A stretch of 64,000 nucleotides of DNA from Zantedeschia hybrid cultivar (taxonomy: Eukaryota; Streptophyta; Magnoliopsida; Alismatales; Araceae), in NCBI GenBank assembly GCA_030544215.1, contig JARZZO010000004.1, forward strand, positions 42,335,980 to 42,399,979. Direction: 5' to 3'. A program made the position numbers and the translations under genes. The notes beneath the pieces are model-generated. The model was not told where the DNA came from and ran no database searches. It worked only from the letters and a program-made list of their open reading frames with translations. This document shows positions 1 to 12,600 of the stretch, piece after piece (the first letter of the stretch is position 1; the number at the start of each line of letters is the position of its first letter).

Positions 1-124
1 ATAATACTTGACTCAGAGTAATTCATTTTCTATTTCATTCGAGTAGATTCTTGCTTCATATTCCTTTAGATAGTTGAAGGAGGGAATTTTGTTCATTCTG
101 TGTAATTTATAGATTCCTTTTGAT

Positions 125-232
125 AATGTTAGGAGAGTATCTCACCAATCCTAATCCTTATTGTATGCCCAGTGTCTATGCTCTAATAAAATTGGTGGTA
201 CAATCCACTACTTCATTTTTTTTTAAAAAAAA
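125..232 (+). mobile_element. probable LINE 3' tail fragment
   Basis: The stretch ends in AATAAAATTGGTGGTACAAT followed by a T-rich/A-rich run. The same terminal signature closes the coding LINEs near 10810 (plus strand) and, as its reverse complement, near 11010 and 14025, and it recurs at 13260. No coding part is present, so this would be a strongly 5'-truncated non-LTR retrotransposon copy. The 5' limit is a guess. Confidence 0.35.
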
Positions 233-455
233 AAGGAACTTTGGGGTTAATACCAAGGAGAAAGTTCATTATCAAATACTAAGCATTAAATGTTTGATAC
301 CAAGTGAGGTTTAATACCAAGTGGGACTCCCTACCAGCAGTTGAGATCTAATATTGAAGTTTGCAAGTTTGACACCAAATGGAGGTTAAATACCAAATTG
401 GAGATTTAAAACTAAAGGTTGAAGGTTTAATACCAAATAGAGGCGTATTAAATGT
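233..455. repeat. degenerate 'GGTTTAATACCAAAT' minisatellite
   Basis: A short motif close to GGTTTAATACCAAAT recurs about every 20-30 bases with heavy drift. It directly follows a LINE-like 3' tail, and the same motif follows another LINE-like tail at 13340-13860. There is no open reading frame of note. Confidence 0.45.
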
Positions 456-1075
456 TTGGACCTAGCCTAGAATCTCTCATGTCGTTATTTTCTCTTTCCA
501 TTTTGTTTTATTTGGAGAAATATAGGTCGGCTTTATTTATTTTGTTTCTTGGACTATGAGAGTTTGAGATTAGCCTTCAGGGAGTCCGGGACTTCGGCCC
601 AGGTGAAGATCCGAGTATACGACCTCTCTCTACTGACCTCAGTCAGTGTTAATTACGTCGAGCAACCACTTGATAACCCTCGATTAACCGTCCGCATGAT
701 GCTCTTAAACACATGGATTGCGGAATCGCCCGATTCCGATCCAAATCGGGCGATTCAGATCGAGATCGACGGATCCCGATCCGATTCGGAGGGGAATTCC
801 CTGTTCCTCCCCGAATTTTTTTTTTAAAAAAAAAAAGGGCTGAACCAGCCTGAATCGGACCGTATCGGGTCCGGACCGGCCGATTTGGCCGAACCGAACC
901 CGATACCGACGATTCGGGCTGGTTCCCAGATCCCCCCTTAAAGGGGGATCGGGAGCCACCCAGAAGCAGTAGAAACACTGCTGATGCTGGCTGATTTCCC
1001 CCCTCGCCCACCCCAACCCACCCGCCCCCACCGGCGGCCACTACCACTCGCCACCGCCAGCCAGCCCCGCCTTCT

Positions 1076-1083
<8 letters not shown>

Positions 1084-1133
<50 letters not shown>
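1084..1133. repeat. (CT)n microsatellite
   Basis: About 25 uninterrupted CT units in the GC-rich leader region of hAT-I, followed by an impure CT/TTTC-rich tail to about 1160. On the minus strand it reads as Arg-Glu repeats, which I treat as a translation artefact. Confidence 0.9.
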
Positions 1134-1137
<4 letters not shown>

Positions 1138-1415
1138 ATCTCTCTTTCTCTCTCTTTTTCTTTGAGATCTCGACCGAAAGAAGGGGATTTTCACCCCGTC
1201 ATCGCCGGCCGGCCGAGAGCAACCGCCACCACTGTTGTCACCATCATCGCCGCAGTCGATGTCGGATTTTGTTTCCGCATCCCGATCTGAGTTAAGGTAT
1301 ATTTTGATCTAAATTTTTTAAAATTCTCAAAAAATTAGAAATGTTGTATGGTTGTGTAGATCTATTAATATTTAGCTTTAAAAAAATGGCATGTTGATTA
1401 GACAAAATCCTCAAA

Positions 1416-2250
1416 ATTAACCCTAATTAGGGGTTAAAAATTAGAGCTTTTATATGATTAGTGTAATTAGGGTTCAATTGAGTGTGTCAAACACTCAATT
1501 GAACTTATTAGAATCTAATTATACAGTTTTTTGCATTAATTGCATGTTATTAGCGTTAATTAGTTAAAATTAACCCTAATTAGATGTTAAAAATTAGGAG
1601 TTTTGTATGATTATAATCTAATCGTACAATTTTTTGCATTAATTACTCGTCATTAGTACTAATTACTCAAAGTTAATCTTAATTAGGGGTTAAAAATTAG
1701 AGCTTTTGTATGATTAGTGTAATTAAAGTTCAATTGAGTGTGCTAAACACTCAATTAAACTTATTACAATCTGATTGCATTATTTTTTACATTAATTGCA
1801 TATTATCAGCCTTAATTTGGTAAAATTAACCTTAATTAGGAGTTAAAAATTGGGACTTTTATATGATTAGTATAATTAGAGTTCAATTGAGTGTGTCAAA
1901 CACTCAATTGAACTTATTAGAACTTAATTGTACAATTTTTTGCATTAATTGCATGTTATTAGCATTAATTAGTTAAAACTAACCCTAATTAGGAGTTAAA
2001 AATTGAGACTTTTAAATGATTAGCGTATTTAGAATTCAATTGAGTGTGGCACACTCAATTGAACTTATTACAATCTGATTACATAGTTTTTTGCATTAAT
2101 TGCATGTATTAGTGTTAATTTGATAAAATTAACCTTAATTAAGGGTTAAAAATTAAGGTTTTGTATGATTAGTATAATTATGGTTCAATTCAGTGTGCCA
2201 AACACTCAATTGAACTTATTACAATCTGATTGCGTTTTTGTCTCTTTATG
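1416..2250 (+). repeat. about 150-bp tandem repeats with an embedded 14-bp-stem hairpin, in the 5' region of hAT-I
   Basis: Six units start near 1416, 1567, 1672, 1826, 1978 and 2128; each begins with an ATTAACCCTAATTAGGGGTT-like block. Five of them carry an inverted repeat; in the first it lies at 1472-1485 and 1491-1504 around a 5-base loop. The second unit lacks it and is about 105 bp. A likely splice acceptor (pyrimidine-rich, then ATGCAG) follows near 2257-2259, so the array probably sits in an intron of the 5' untranslated region of the transposase gene. hAT-II has related AT-rich sequence at 17960-18130 but no array. Confidence 0.85.
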
Positions 2251-2259
2251 TTATGCAGG

Positions 2260-5200
2260 AATATAGCAAAGCAAGGACATCATGAACAGGATGTGGAGTA
2301 GCAGGATGTTGATCATAGTTGGCAGCATTGCACACTAGTGGACAATAATAAGAGGAAGGTCAAATGCAACTGGTGTGGAAAGGAGATGGGTGGAGGCATG
2401 TATCACCTAAAAAATCATCTTGTTGGTTTATCAGGAGACGTCAGCAGATGTGAGTCAGTCTCGCTGAACTTGAAGAAGAAAATGAGGACTTACATGATCG
2501 GTAAAAAGGCACAGAAAGATTTAACATCTCAACAATACATGGATTTGCAAGATGAGATATCAGGGTGCCAGAGACGAAGGGATTACAGTCGGCCTGTTCA
2601 GCGGCCGATCAATTTAGATGATGATGAGGAGGAGGAGGAGGAAGATGAGGAGGATCCAGATGACCCTGATGCAGAGTACACCAGAGTTGTTCGTGCCAGT
2701 TTGCGGATAAATAGAGAAGATGAGGACCGGCGAAGAGGCATAAGATCATCAGGTGGATCAGTGCCTACTGCTTCTCAACATGAGAGATTCGTTCCTAGGA
2801 GCTCTTCTGCTCGCAAGACTACTAGTTATGTGTTGGGTTGTGGACGGGCGTCAAATGTGACACACGGTCTTATGGACCAATTTTTGCACAGATCATGGTC
2901 TGTGAGACAGCTTGGAATCAAGCAAGCATTGAAATGAATCAAGACCTCAGCAAAAAATGCCTTGAAAGAAATTATGAAATGATTTTTACATGTAGGTGTG
3001 CCAGCACATACAGCATCTAGTCCATATTTTCAAATGATGGTAGATGTAATTGCAGATGTTGGGCATGGTGTAAAGGCCCCAACACATCGTTACATTTATG
3101 ATGTTGAGCTCGAAGAGGAGTATAATGACTTAAAGGTTGTATGGGTCAACTTCAAAAATGTATGGAAGGAGCGTGGTTGTACCATCATGTGAAATGATTG
3201 GACAAGGACCATAAGGAGATCCATGATTAATTTTCTTGTATATTACAGCGAGGGCACTGTTTTTTTAAAGTCTGTGGATGCGTCAAATAGAATAAAGAAT
3301 GTTGATTATTTATACAAACTAATGGATGACGTAATAGAAGAAATTAGTGAAGAAAATATTGTGCAGATAATTGCTGACAACGAAGCAAGCTACAAAGTAA
3401 CTGGTAAATTGTTGATGTAGAAGAGGCACCATTTGTACTGAGTGCCTTGTGCAGCACATTCCATTAACTTGATGATGGAGGACATAGGCAAAGACCCTTT
3501 TGTTGCTGAGGTGGTACAGCATGCTCAGATAATCACGGGATTTATTTATAGTCACAACAGGATCCTACATATGATGAGAGAGCATACAGGTGAACGGGAT
3601 CTTCTTCGTGCTGGTCCTACCAGATTTGTATCCAACTTCATCTCTTTAGAGAGCCTAAGTAAATACAAGCATCAATTGGCCCAGTTAGTCCACTCTAAGG
3701 AGTTTATGGCACATATAGGGACACTGAGGGTCGATGCTAGAGAAGTTGCCTTGGCAGTGCAATCGCTAGTTGTGGAGAGAAGTTCTTGGGATAAAATTTC
3801 TCGCTATCTGAAAGTGGTTGAGCCTCTGGTACATGTTCTGAGGTTAGTTGATGGAGATGACAAAAATGGCATGGAATATTTGTATGAGGCCATAGATAGA
3901 GCAAAAGAAAACTTAAGGGAAAGCCTTCCTACTGCTCATGACAAATGGTGGAGGATCATCGATGATGGATGGGAGTCGACTCTCCATCATGATCTCCATG
4001 ATGCTTATTAATTCTTCATCTTTTCAACTTGATTTTATTTGATTAATTTGAATGACATTTATTTTTATAACTAATGAACCATAATTTAAATGCAGAATAT
4101 TTTTTAAACCCAAGGCATCAGTATAGTGAGAGCGTGCATAATGATGGAGACGTCTTTCGAGGCACAACTAATGTGATTACTAGAATATCAAGGAATACGA
4201 ATGAAATGATAGATGTCTTAGCAGAGGTAACACACAAAATAAGAGTTTATAAAAATCCAGTCTTCTATCATTAACTTATGTCATTTATATTTATTTTGTA
4301 GATGGAGATATTTAAATTGAAGATTGGCATTTATGGAGATGATGACATCAGGACTGCAGTAATGAGGACAACTCCAGGTGAATTACATAATAAATAATCA
4401 AACACTCAATTTAATGAATTACTACCATTCATTATTAATATCGTCGTCTTCTTTTTCTTTTTTTTTTTGCAACAGCTAAATGGTGAATCCATATTAATTA
4501 TAAACAAGGTGCCATAAACCCTTTAGCGTATGTTGCAGTAAGAGTACTCAGTCAAACCACATCTTCCAGTCAGTGTGAAAGAAACTAGAGTACATTCAGT
4601 CTCATTCACAAGAAGGTTCGTAACAAATTGGATGTTTCTAGGCTGGAGAAGTTGGTGTACTATCACTACAACATGCGCTTAAAAATCAAGCAGATTCAGG
4701 AAAGATAGAGACTTGAAAGACAGAGATTTATGGAGTTTGTTGGTAGACCAGTTGATGAGCATGTACATCAGATTGATATTGATGAACTGCTAGATGAAGA
4801 ACATCTATTGCATTCTTGAGTGGAGAGCAGAGCAGCCCAGAGATGCACAGTCTGAGTTTGATCCTCAAGATCGGAGTTGGGCAGGAGGTGAATTAGATGC
4901 AGTAGTTGCTCGATGTCCTGAATTTCAGGCAACACAAGAAGGAGGTGCACTTGTTCTTCAGAGGCGTCAAAAGTCAGCCACACTGGCAGACATTGGTAGA
5001 ACTTTTGCCTCTCAGCCAGCACTCAGGAGATCAACTACTCTGGTGGATCCACAAAGAAGAAAAGAGAAAGAGCCAGCGAGACCTTCACTGCAGCCATCTA
5101 GCAGCAAAAAAAAAAAAAACAACAATCAAAAGGCAAGTCTAAACAACGAGTGGACCCATCGGAAGAAAAACAAGGGAGAGGTTAGCAGACTGGAGAGACA

Positions 5201-5860
5201 CTTGAGGACACTCCAACTTTACCAGCTCACTTGGCCAGCATGTACGAGGCAGAGAGACAAACCTACAGGCGTAGAAGAAGGCGGTTGACGAAAACAAGCC
5301 AAGTGGGGAATGATGACTCCACTGAGGATGATGAATTGATGATGATGATGATGGAGATGGTGATGGTGATGGTGATGGCGTTGTTGCTGCTGCTGGACTA
5401 TCAAGAGATTCTGCACTTAAGAGCAGTTACACATAATATGACAATTACTCCGCACCTCCGAGTCATTCTGAAGGAACTTAAAGGCAAAGACAAAGATAAC
5501 AAGGGGGATTTGAAGGCCAACAAAGACAGACAGGATATGATTGACCTCGATGGGAACACGCATCTTCTTATCCGCCCTACACTGTCGTATTCAGACATCA
5601 GTAGCACTACTAAAAGGTACTCTAGACCTCCACCTATATAGTATGACATTTATGTCCCTCCAGCACAATCAGAAGAAAGTTCAAGTTAGCAAGCTTACAC
5701 ACCTCGAGGTATTCAAAGGGGATTTGAAGACCTCGCTAGATCCTTATTTAGCTATGGATATCCAGCACACATGTCAGCAGATTATGGTCCGCCAACTCAA
5801 ACTTATGAGCCGGATGATGAAGGATCACAAATGTGATCTTTCTAAGGTATTTTTCATTGA
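2260..5860 (+). pseudogene. hAT transposase pseudogene (BED finger, DUF659, hAT dimerisation)
   Basis: Remnant of the hAT-I transposase, which would cut and paste the element. In order: a BED-type zinc finger near 2360-2450 (residues CNWCGK then HLKNHL); an acidic stretch near 2620-2660; a DUF659 segment near 2990-3420; a hAT core part at 3442-4011 (CAAHSINLMMEDIGKD); and the C-terminal dimerisation region near 4505-4700. A tail holds an Asp/Gly run coded by GATGGT repeats near 5336-5379, and a final segment near 5690-5835 resembles the hAT-II C-terminus. It is not functional: the frame changes after 2937, TGA lies at 3190 where relatives have Cys, TAG near 3418, and TAG near 4587 where hAT-II keeps Trp. 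Likely introns separate the 4011, 4300 and 4500 blocks; exon ends are approximate. Confidence 0.88.
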
Positions 5861-7557
5861 TTTCATGTGAAATACTTCATAATGTTTTTTTAATTAGTGC
5901 ACAATAAAAATTATTAGTGAGTTAGTTGTCTTTAATGTTTATTTTTTATGGATGTACATGAATTGCATTCATTATTATTGTACATTCATTGAATAATATG
6001 TATACATTTTTTTCTGATTTTTTCTGATTTTTTTTAGTATTTTTTTAATCCGACCGAATCAGACCGGCCAGACTTCAGGTCGGATCGGGATCGCCGAGTC
6101 CCGATTTGGGGACCCAATCCGACCCGGAATTCCTTGCTTAAACAAGTTATACTACCATACGATATGAAGGCAACTTTTAGGTTTAGCCGTTGGCCTCCCC
6201 CGAGTCTTTTCAAGTATTCGGATTAGTTCGGGCCTATTAGGATGTTTCCTAGATATTTTTATTGACTCTAAGTTATTAGGATTAATTCCCACTTGTTAAG
6301 ATCGACTCCGAGTGCTTCAGAATTGATTCCTAATGTTTTTGGATTGATTCCAAGTGCTTTAGCCCATAAGGATATTTCAGTAATTATATCAAGTTGGAGG
6401 GTATAGGGGCATTATAGTCATTTTAGTATTTAAGATGAGGTTTAATGATTTAGAAAGGTTTCAATACCTTAGGAGGCATTTTAGAGTTGGTTTAAGTGTA
6501 TTTAGGTTGTAGGGGTATTTTAGTAATTTAGGTTAATACGGGTTTTATGGGTATTCATCATATTTTAAGTGATTTGACATTTTTTATGATTTGTCTAGAA
6601 TTTTTAATAATTTTTTATGTATAAGGAGTATTTTGATAATTTTTCTCATTTTTAGGGTCTTGAGGGCATGCTAGATTATTTTTATATTTTTTAGGATTTT
6701 TTTGTGATTTTTACAAAGTTTTATCACAAGAGGGATATTTCGATCATTTTCAAAGTTATAAGGGTGTTTAAGGCATATTGGGGGGGTTTTTACATTTTTC
6801 TGGATTTTCTTTCTGGTTTTTACTGATTTTCTATTGGTTTTTACCAATTTTTACTGATTTTATTAATTATTTATGGGTGGTGGGCGCTTTGGTCATTTTA
6901 GGATTAATTCTACAATTAAGTGTGTTATTTAGAATGTGTATAGTTCATTAAGTTTTAAAAGTTGACTTAGACTTGGCCATATGTAGGGATGAGGCCAAGG
7001 GCATTAAGGTGCTATTTAAGTTGTATGAGTTGTTATCTAAGTATAAGTTTGATCATATGAACATAAGTGTTGTTTAGGTGTAAGTTCAATCATAGGAACA
7101 TGCAACATACACACATACACACAGGTACTTGGCACAACAAACAGATTATTATTATTTTTTTAATTTCGAAAGAGTATTATGAAAGACGATTTTACAATAA
7201 AATTTCAGCAAAGCATCCCCTAGGAGAACCTTAGAAAGAAAACTCAAAAAATGAAGCCCCCTCCCGTGTGCTTGAACTTGTGCAGAGCATACAGTTCGTA
7301 GTCTTCAAAATGGCAACACTGCCCCTGGAAAATTTTGGACCAAAGTAGGCATGCCCTTTCGTATTCCCCGTGGGGGGTAATTATAAGGCCTTAAGGGCCT
7401 TAACCAGTGGGGGGTGCCACCAAAAAGAAATAAGAGAGGGAGAGAGCTGGGAGAGATGGGGAGAGGGGGGGTGAGGTACCGGTGGGTACCCTCGCCGATG
7501 GGAACTAGTGGGGGTACCATCGGTTAGACCCCCCCCCCACCAGTTAAGAAACCGCGT

Positions 7558-7613
7558 CCCCCCACCGGTTAAGAAAACCGGTGGGGGGTGCCACCGGTTA
7601 AGGGAACCGGTGG
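7558..7613. repeat. two perfect tandem hairpins
   Basis: Inverted repeat 1 pairs 7558-7570 with 7576-7588 (13-bp stem, 5-base loop). Inverted repeat 2 pairs 7591-7599 with 7605-7613 (9-bp stem, 5-base loop). Both are built on CCACCGGTT/AACCGGTGG. A decayed third copy lies just upstream near 7535-7555. Confidence 0.8.
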
Positions 7614-8089
7614 CCACCCCCCTTTTCCTCCTTTTTTTCTTCTTCTCCTTCTTTTTTGCTTAATAAATGATGAGAAGCTCATTTAATCCCCCCTTCTTTT
7701 TTCTTCTTTTCAATCATATGGAAAAAAGGGTTCCCCATGATTAGGCCAATGATTGGCCATTAAACACCATTTTAGTGGAGGTTCCACTAACATGAGGAGC
7801 CCAAATGGGCATTTAAACCCCATAGATAAAGGCCATTAACTCTTCCCCCCTCTCTTTTTTTGAATTTTGAAAGAGAGGAGAGGAGGGAAGCTCCCCCCCC
7901 CCCAAACCGGTTCCCCTCCTTGTGTGGACCGGTGGGGGTACAAAACCGATGGAGGACCCCCCACCAGTCCCCCTCTCTATATATTATTCAAGAGAGAGGG
8001 AGGGGACCACTTGGCCAATTTTTTTCCTTCTTGCTGCTGTTTAGGCTTGTCCTTTTCTTACTATTTGGAGGCTATTAGACAGTGTATTG

Positions 8090-8410
8090 GGCCCATTTTG
8101 GACTGCCCATTGGGCTGTATTTATTGGGATGTTATTAGCTTTATATTGGCAGCATATTGGGAAGCATTTGGACCTGCATAGGGGCATATTGGGCTGCAGC
8201 TTGGACCCTATTGTGCAGTCCTGTCGGCTCATATTCAGGGGCATACCGGGCTGCATAGCAGGCCCGTTTATGAGGCTTATTGGGCTGCACCCCCAACCCA
8301 TTCGGAGGCTTATTGGGCTGCATATCCAGCCCACATTCGGAGGGATTTCGGACGATATATTGGGGCTGCATTGGACTCATTGGACAGCATATTGGGCCTG
8401 AGGGACCCTC
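8090..8410. repeat. degenerate CATATTGGGCTGCA-type repeats
   Basis: The motif CATATTGGGCTGCA and variants recur at roughly 35-50-base spacing. Open frames on both strands here come from the repeat and show no protein signature. Confidence 0.5.
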
Positions 8411-9129
8411 TACATTGAGGTATAATCCTCACCCTCTTTTCTTTTCATGCATGCACACATATATTTCATGACTATATGCATATATATGTCTTTTTTGCAT
8501 TACACGACAACATGCATGCACATGTTTCATACTTTTGTCATGCATGGAAATATTTTGGGCCAAAATAGAAGTAGATGTTCAATATCACAATCAAAGGTTT
8601 GATACCAAGGGCATGACCTTTGGAATCCAATGCTTGTTGGCAAAATCTTGAAAATGATACAAGGGAACATTCACAGTTACTCCTGGGCTCATCACACTTT
8701 TTAAAAAAGCGAAAAAAAGTGTGTTAAGCACTTCTGGGCTCATCACACTAGTACTGATCTTCATTCTTCTTCTTTTTTTCCTTACTAACCCAAGTACTTT
8801 TTAAGGTTTTCATAAAAACTAGCCCCATCTTTGTTTTAGTTGTATACCCTTTCGGGTTCTTATTACAATAATAGGGTTACCCACTTTTACTTAAGGTGTC
8901 ATTTTAGATTTTCACCCTAGTTGGGTTTCAGACCTTTTTACCCTTAAGTAACTCATAATGAAGAGCCAACTATGCCTATGAAGACACCTCATTCTTTAAG
9001 CTCCTTCTTTTCTTTTTTAAATTGTAGGCAAGCAGGACCAAGGTCCACCGACTTGGTTAGTTGTATCAACTTGGCGAATTGTATTGATTCGTTCAGACTG
9101 ACTCAGCCTGACTCGTATGAGTAACCAAC

Positions 9130-10845
9130 CAGATCGATTTAAAGATGACACACTTATTTTCTTGGAAGGAGCTGAGGAGGAAATGACAAACTTGTTTTTT
9201 GTTTTAAAAACCGTTGAGACCTGCTCGGGTTTGACGACTAACTTTGACAAGAGTGCTATCATTGGAATTAACATGGACGCTGATTTGTATAGGCAATGTG
9301 CTAAGGTATTGGATTTTAATGTAGTTGATTTGCTTATTTCTTATTTAGTCTTACCATTGCATTAGAAGAAGATTCCACCGTCAGCCTGGCAACCACTCAT
9401 TCACAAACTGCAAGGGAGACTAGCTGTTTGGAAAGCCAAGAGTTTATCATTAGGTGGGAGGATCACTTTACTTAATTCAGTCTTGACAGCCATTCCACAG
9501 CACCATCTTTCTGTTTTTCTAATGCCTTCATCAGTTAGGCAAAAGTTAGACTTGATAAGGAGAAGATTCTTATGGGGCAGCGCAAACAAGGACACTCCAT
9601 GCATTCATTTGGTGAAATGGGATAGAGTCTGCTGTTCTAAAGGAAAAGGACTGGGAGTGAAAAGTTTAAGATTAACAAATATTGCTTTACTAGGGAAATG
9701 GATGTGGGAATTGACATCCGAGGAGCAATCTCTGTGGAAGAAAATTATGAGGTTGAGGCATTATAGACCATCTGCTGCATTTTGTCTTCAACCAGAAAAT
9801 TTGAAATGGACGTCACCCATTTGGAGAGATATCATCAAGGCCACAGCAATATTTCAGATGTATATTGTAATCAAGGTGGGCAATGGGGATCTTATTTTGT
9901 TCTGGTTGGAGAAGTGGATAGGGAATGAAACACTTGAGGAGCAATTCCCTAATATCTATCAACTGGCATGTAAAAAAGATAGTTTCATCAGTGAACTGCA
10001 TCACGTGGAGAATGGAATTCTACAATGGTAGTTCAGTTGAGGAGGGGACTCAAAAGAATATGAGGAGAGAAAATATTTTTCCTTGCTTCAATTGCTGTCA
10101 GAAGTGAAGATCAGCATGAATGTAAAGGATCAAATCATTAAGACAGCGAACAAAGGAATATTCTATGTTAAGTCTCTTTACAAAATCCTGGAAGGAGATC
10201 AACCCTCTTATAGGCATTTTGAAGACAAAAGGAAGGTGAAAGCGCCATGTAAGGTTCAGAGTTTTATGTGGCTGGTTTTCAAAAGGAGAATTGTCACCAA
10301 AGTTTACAGAACAAAGTGGTGTCAGAATAATGATACATTGTGTGTATTGTGTGGAGTTGATATATGATACAGAAGACATAGATCACATGTTCATTACATG
10401 CCAGATCAGCAGAGAAGTATGGAGCATTATAGGCAGATTGTTAAAAATATCTGTCGCTTTTAACAGTCTGTAGGACATGTGGGAATATATTAACCAGCTG
10501 AAGTTTCGGTTACTCTAGGATGTTCTAAGGAAGATTTTACAAGTCTTGCCTGTCTGCTGGGGCATCTGGAAGGAAAGGAGTGCTAATATATCTTCAGGGG
10601 CAATTGAGAATATTGTGATCCTGATCATTTCATGTGTATCATTGGAGTCGTCATCATATAGGGCGTCTGCTGATGATTGGTTGAGACTCGAGAGTAGTAT
10701 CATAAGTGTTTTTATGAGGTTTCTTCTTTTGTTTTCAGATTTTGATTTTATTTATTATAGGGTAGGAATTTCTCGTCTTTTTTATGGTACTATTTATATT
10801 TATTTCTAATAAAAGTATTGGTACAATCTGGATTTTTTTTCTTAA
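9130..10845 (+). pseudogene. LINE-alpha: 5'-truncated L1-type retrotransposon, end of RT to zf-RVT
   Basis: Non-LTR retrotransposon copy inserted in hAT-III. It starts within the reverse transcriptase, at the catalytic block, which reads FKDDTLIF instead of the usual F/YADD, so a key region is damaged. The downstream region (9483-10031) has the conserved stretch GLGVKSLRLTNIALLGKWMW. The zf-RVT domain follows near 10240-10440 (FMWLVFKRR, CVLCG, DHMFITC), broken by a TGA after CGVDI. It ends with AATAAAAGTATTGGTACAAT and an A-rich tail near 10845. Truncation at the 5' end is normal for LINE insertion. Confidence 0.85.
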
Positions 10846-10996
10846 AAAAACAACCTGACGATTCAAGCCAATTTCTGACTTTGTTTCTCCAGATTCTTTA
10901 ATTTTATGAATAAAATTATGAAATAAATGAACTTTTAAGTCCAGTGGTCTTAATGACAATGGCTTTAAACCAAATTTAGGAGAAATCTACCCCCTT

Positions 10997-12600
10997 TTTT
11001 TAAGGAAAGCAGTGGACTGTACCACCAATTTTATTGATTCATAAAAAGAGGCAGTACAATCAGAAAACTGGAGTGATGAGTTATTACACCAGAAACATCA
11101 AAACAACAAAAACTGGGAATTACAAGAGACAAGAGTTAATCTCCCTCCACCAAATATCTAAAGAGATATTAACCAAAAATGTGCTCCAATGAAATAAAAA
11201 ATGGACTGCTCTCAAGCAACAATTCTGTGTGTATGGTGCACTTCCCCAAAAGATGCAATCATTACACTCCTTCCAAATGCTCCAGCAAATCACGAGGTAT
11301 AATAGATAAATTTTTGCTCCTGTGTTCGTTGGCTGACTATCCCTTGAGCTTCTTGAATTGACTGCACATTCCCTCAATATTACAGAAATTGTATTCAAAG
11401 CAGACGATCTGGCTGAAAATAATCCACACTTCCCTGCTGAAGTGACAATAAATAAAAAGATGATCCACATCTTCTATACCTTGCCCGCACAAAAAACACA
11501 ATGTATTCGCGTTGGCAATCCATTTTGATCTGTACACTTTGGTCATGAGCCTTTTCTCAAACATCAACCACATAAATACACGAACCTTAAGCGGAGTTTT
11601 GACTCTCCACACCTGTCCATACTTTTGGTATGGTGCTCTCCTGCCCTCCATGTGCTTGTATAAGGATTTGGCTGAAAAATTTCCCCCCTCTACCACATCA
11701 ACTGATCAGCTTATCCGTATGTAATATCAGAATGTCAAGCAGTTGCAACAATGTCAAATATTCCTCAACTTCTTCCTTTTTGAATTCCCTCCTTAAAATA
11801 ACCATCCAATGTGTATTGGATCCCCCACTTCTATAGCAATTGCTGACTGTAGCCCACTGGTCTGTTGCTAACATGAAAAAATGAGGAAACTTCACTATTC
11901 AAGTATGTGTCCCACACATCTATCTCTCCAGAAAAAGATATTTCTTCCATCACCCAACTTGTAAATCACACCTGTCTGCACATAATTTGATGCCTTAAGA
12001 ATTCCTTTCCATATAGGGGGCATCATGATGTATTTGTAACATGCGAACAGAATTTCCTCACATTATTGTAATGCTTGTCAAGTAAAATAGTCTTCCACAG
12101 TCCCTGTTCCTCCGATAGAAGTTCCCACAGCCATTTGCCAACCAGAGCTAAATTCATGTATTGCAAGTTACGAATGCCCAACCCTCCATCCTTCAAAGAC
12201 CAACAGACCTTTTCGCATTTGAACACAGACATGCTTTTGGAATTTTGATTGGTTACCCCCCATAGAACATCTTCTTGATTTATCCAACCTTCCCCTAACA
12301 CCCTGAGGTATGATGAACACTGACATATAATGCTGAGGGATAGAGCTCAGCACTGCATCAGTAAAGTTAATCGACCACCCAAAGATAACTGTTTTGCCTT
12401 CCAGGCTGATAACTTTCTATGCATCTTCAGGATTAAAGGCTCCCAATCTGCAAGTCTGAACTGTTTATAGTGAAGAGGTAAACCCAAGTAATCAATATAA
12501 AAGCGCAAATTATCTATTAGATTGGAGAAATGGGTCCAATTACTTACCAATTGGAGAAAAAAAGTACAACCATTTTTGTCTACCATTAAAACATTGTTTG
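10997..12600 (-). pseudogene. LINE-beta: 5'-truncated L1-type retrotransposon, opposite orientation
   Basis: A related LINE copy on the minus strand, tail to tail with LINE-alpha across about 150 bp of hAT-III. Reading from 12586 downward: post-RT region (YLGLPLHYKQF, LSAWKAKQLSLGGRLTLL), the GLGIRNLQYMNLALVGKWLW stretch near 12180, and zf-RVT near 11696-11400 (FMWLMFEKRL, CFLCGQGIEDVDHLFIYC) with Cys and His intact. Frames change several times, so it is a pseudogene. The 3' end is the reverse complement of AATAAAATTGGTGGTACAGTCCACT near 11000. Confidence 0.85.

Larger units (their letters stand above)
712..6136 (+). mobile_element. hAT-I, 5.4-kb hAT transposon (decayed autonomous type)
   Basis: A complete hAT element bounded by a perfect 8-bp target duplication, CTTAAACA, at 704-711 and 6137-6144. 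The left end begins CATGGATTGCGGAATCG and the right end, read inward, begins CAAGGAATTCCGGGTCGG, so the termini are short imperfect inverted repeats. Sub-terminal DNA at both ends is built of GC-rich (GATCCCGATCC-like) motifs. Inside are a CT-rich leader, a tandem-repeat region with hairpins (1416-2250) and a transposase pseudogene on the plus strand. The small element at 22570-22795 shares both termini and is probably an internally deleted relative. Target duplication and family are clear; activity is excluded by the broken transposase. Confidence 0.92.
6145..9030. other. non-coding, probably LTR-derived DNA
   Basis: No supportable gene. The sequence flanking hAT-I (about 480-703 and 6145 on) is continuous once hAT-I is removed. 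It shows features common in LTRs of large plant Ty3/gypsy elements: runs such as GGGCATTATAGTCATTTTAG, pyrimidine-rich stretches, hairpins (7558-7613) and GGGCTG repeats (8090-8410). Two direct copies of CTGGGCTCATCACACT lie near 8683 and 8734. I could not find a matching pair of LTR ends, so the class is an inference. Confidence 0.35.

Noticed and set aside
649..1295. Arg/Glu-rich or Ser/Leu-rich proteins on either strand
   Set aside because: They are translations of the (CT)n microsatellite and GC-rich ends of hAT-I.
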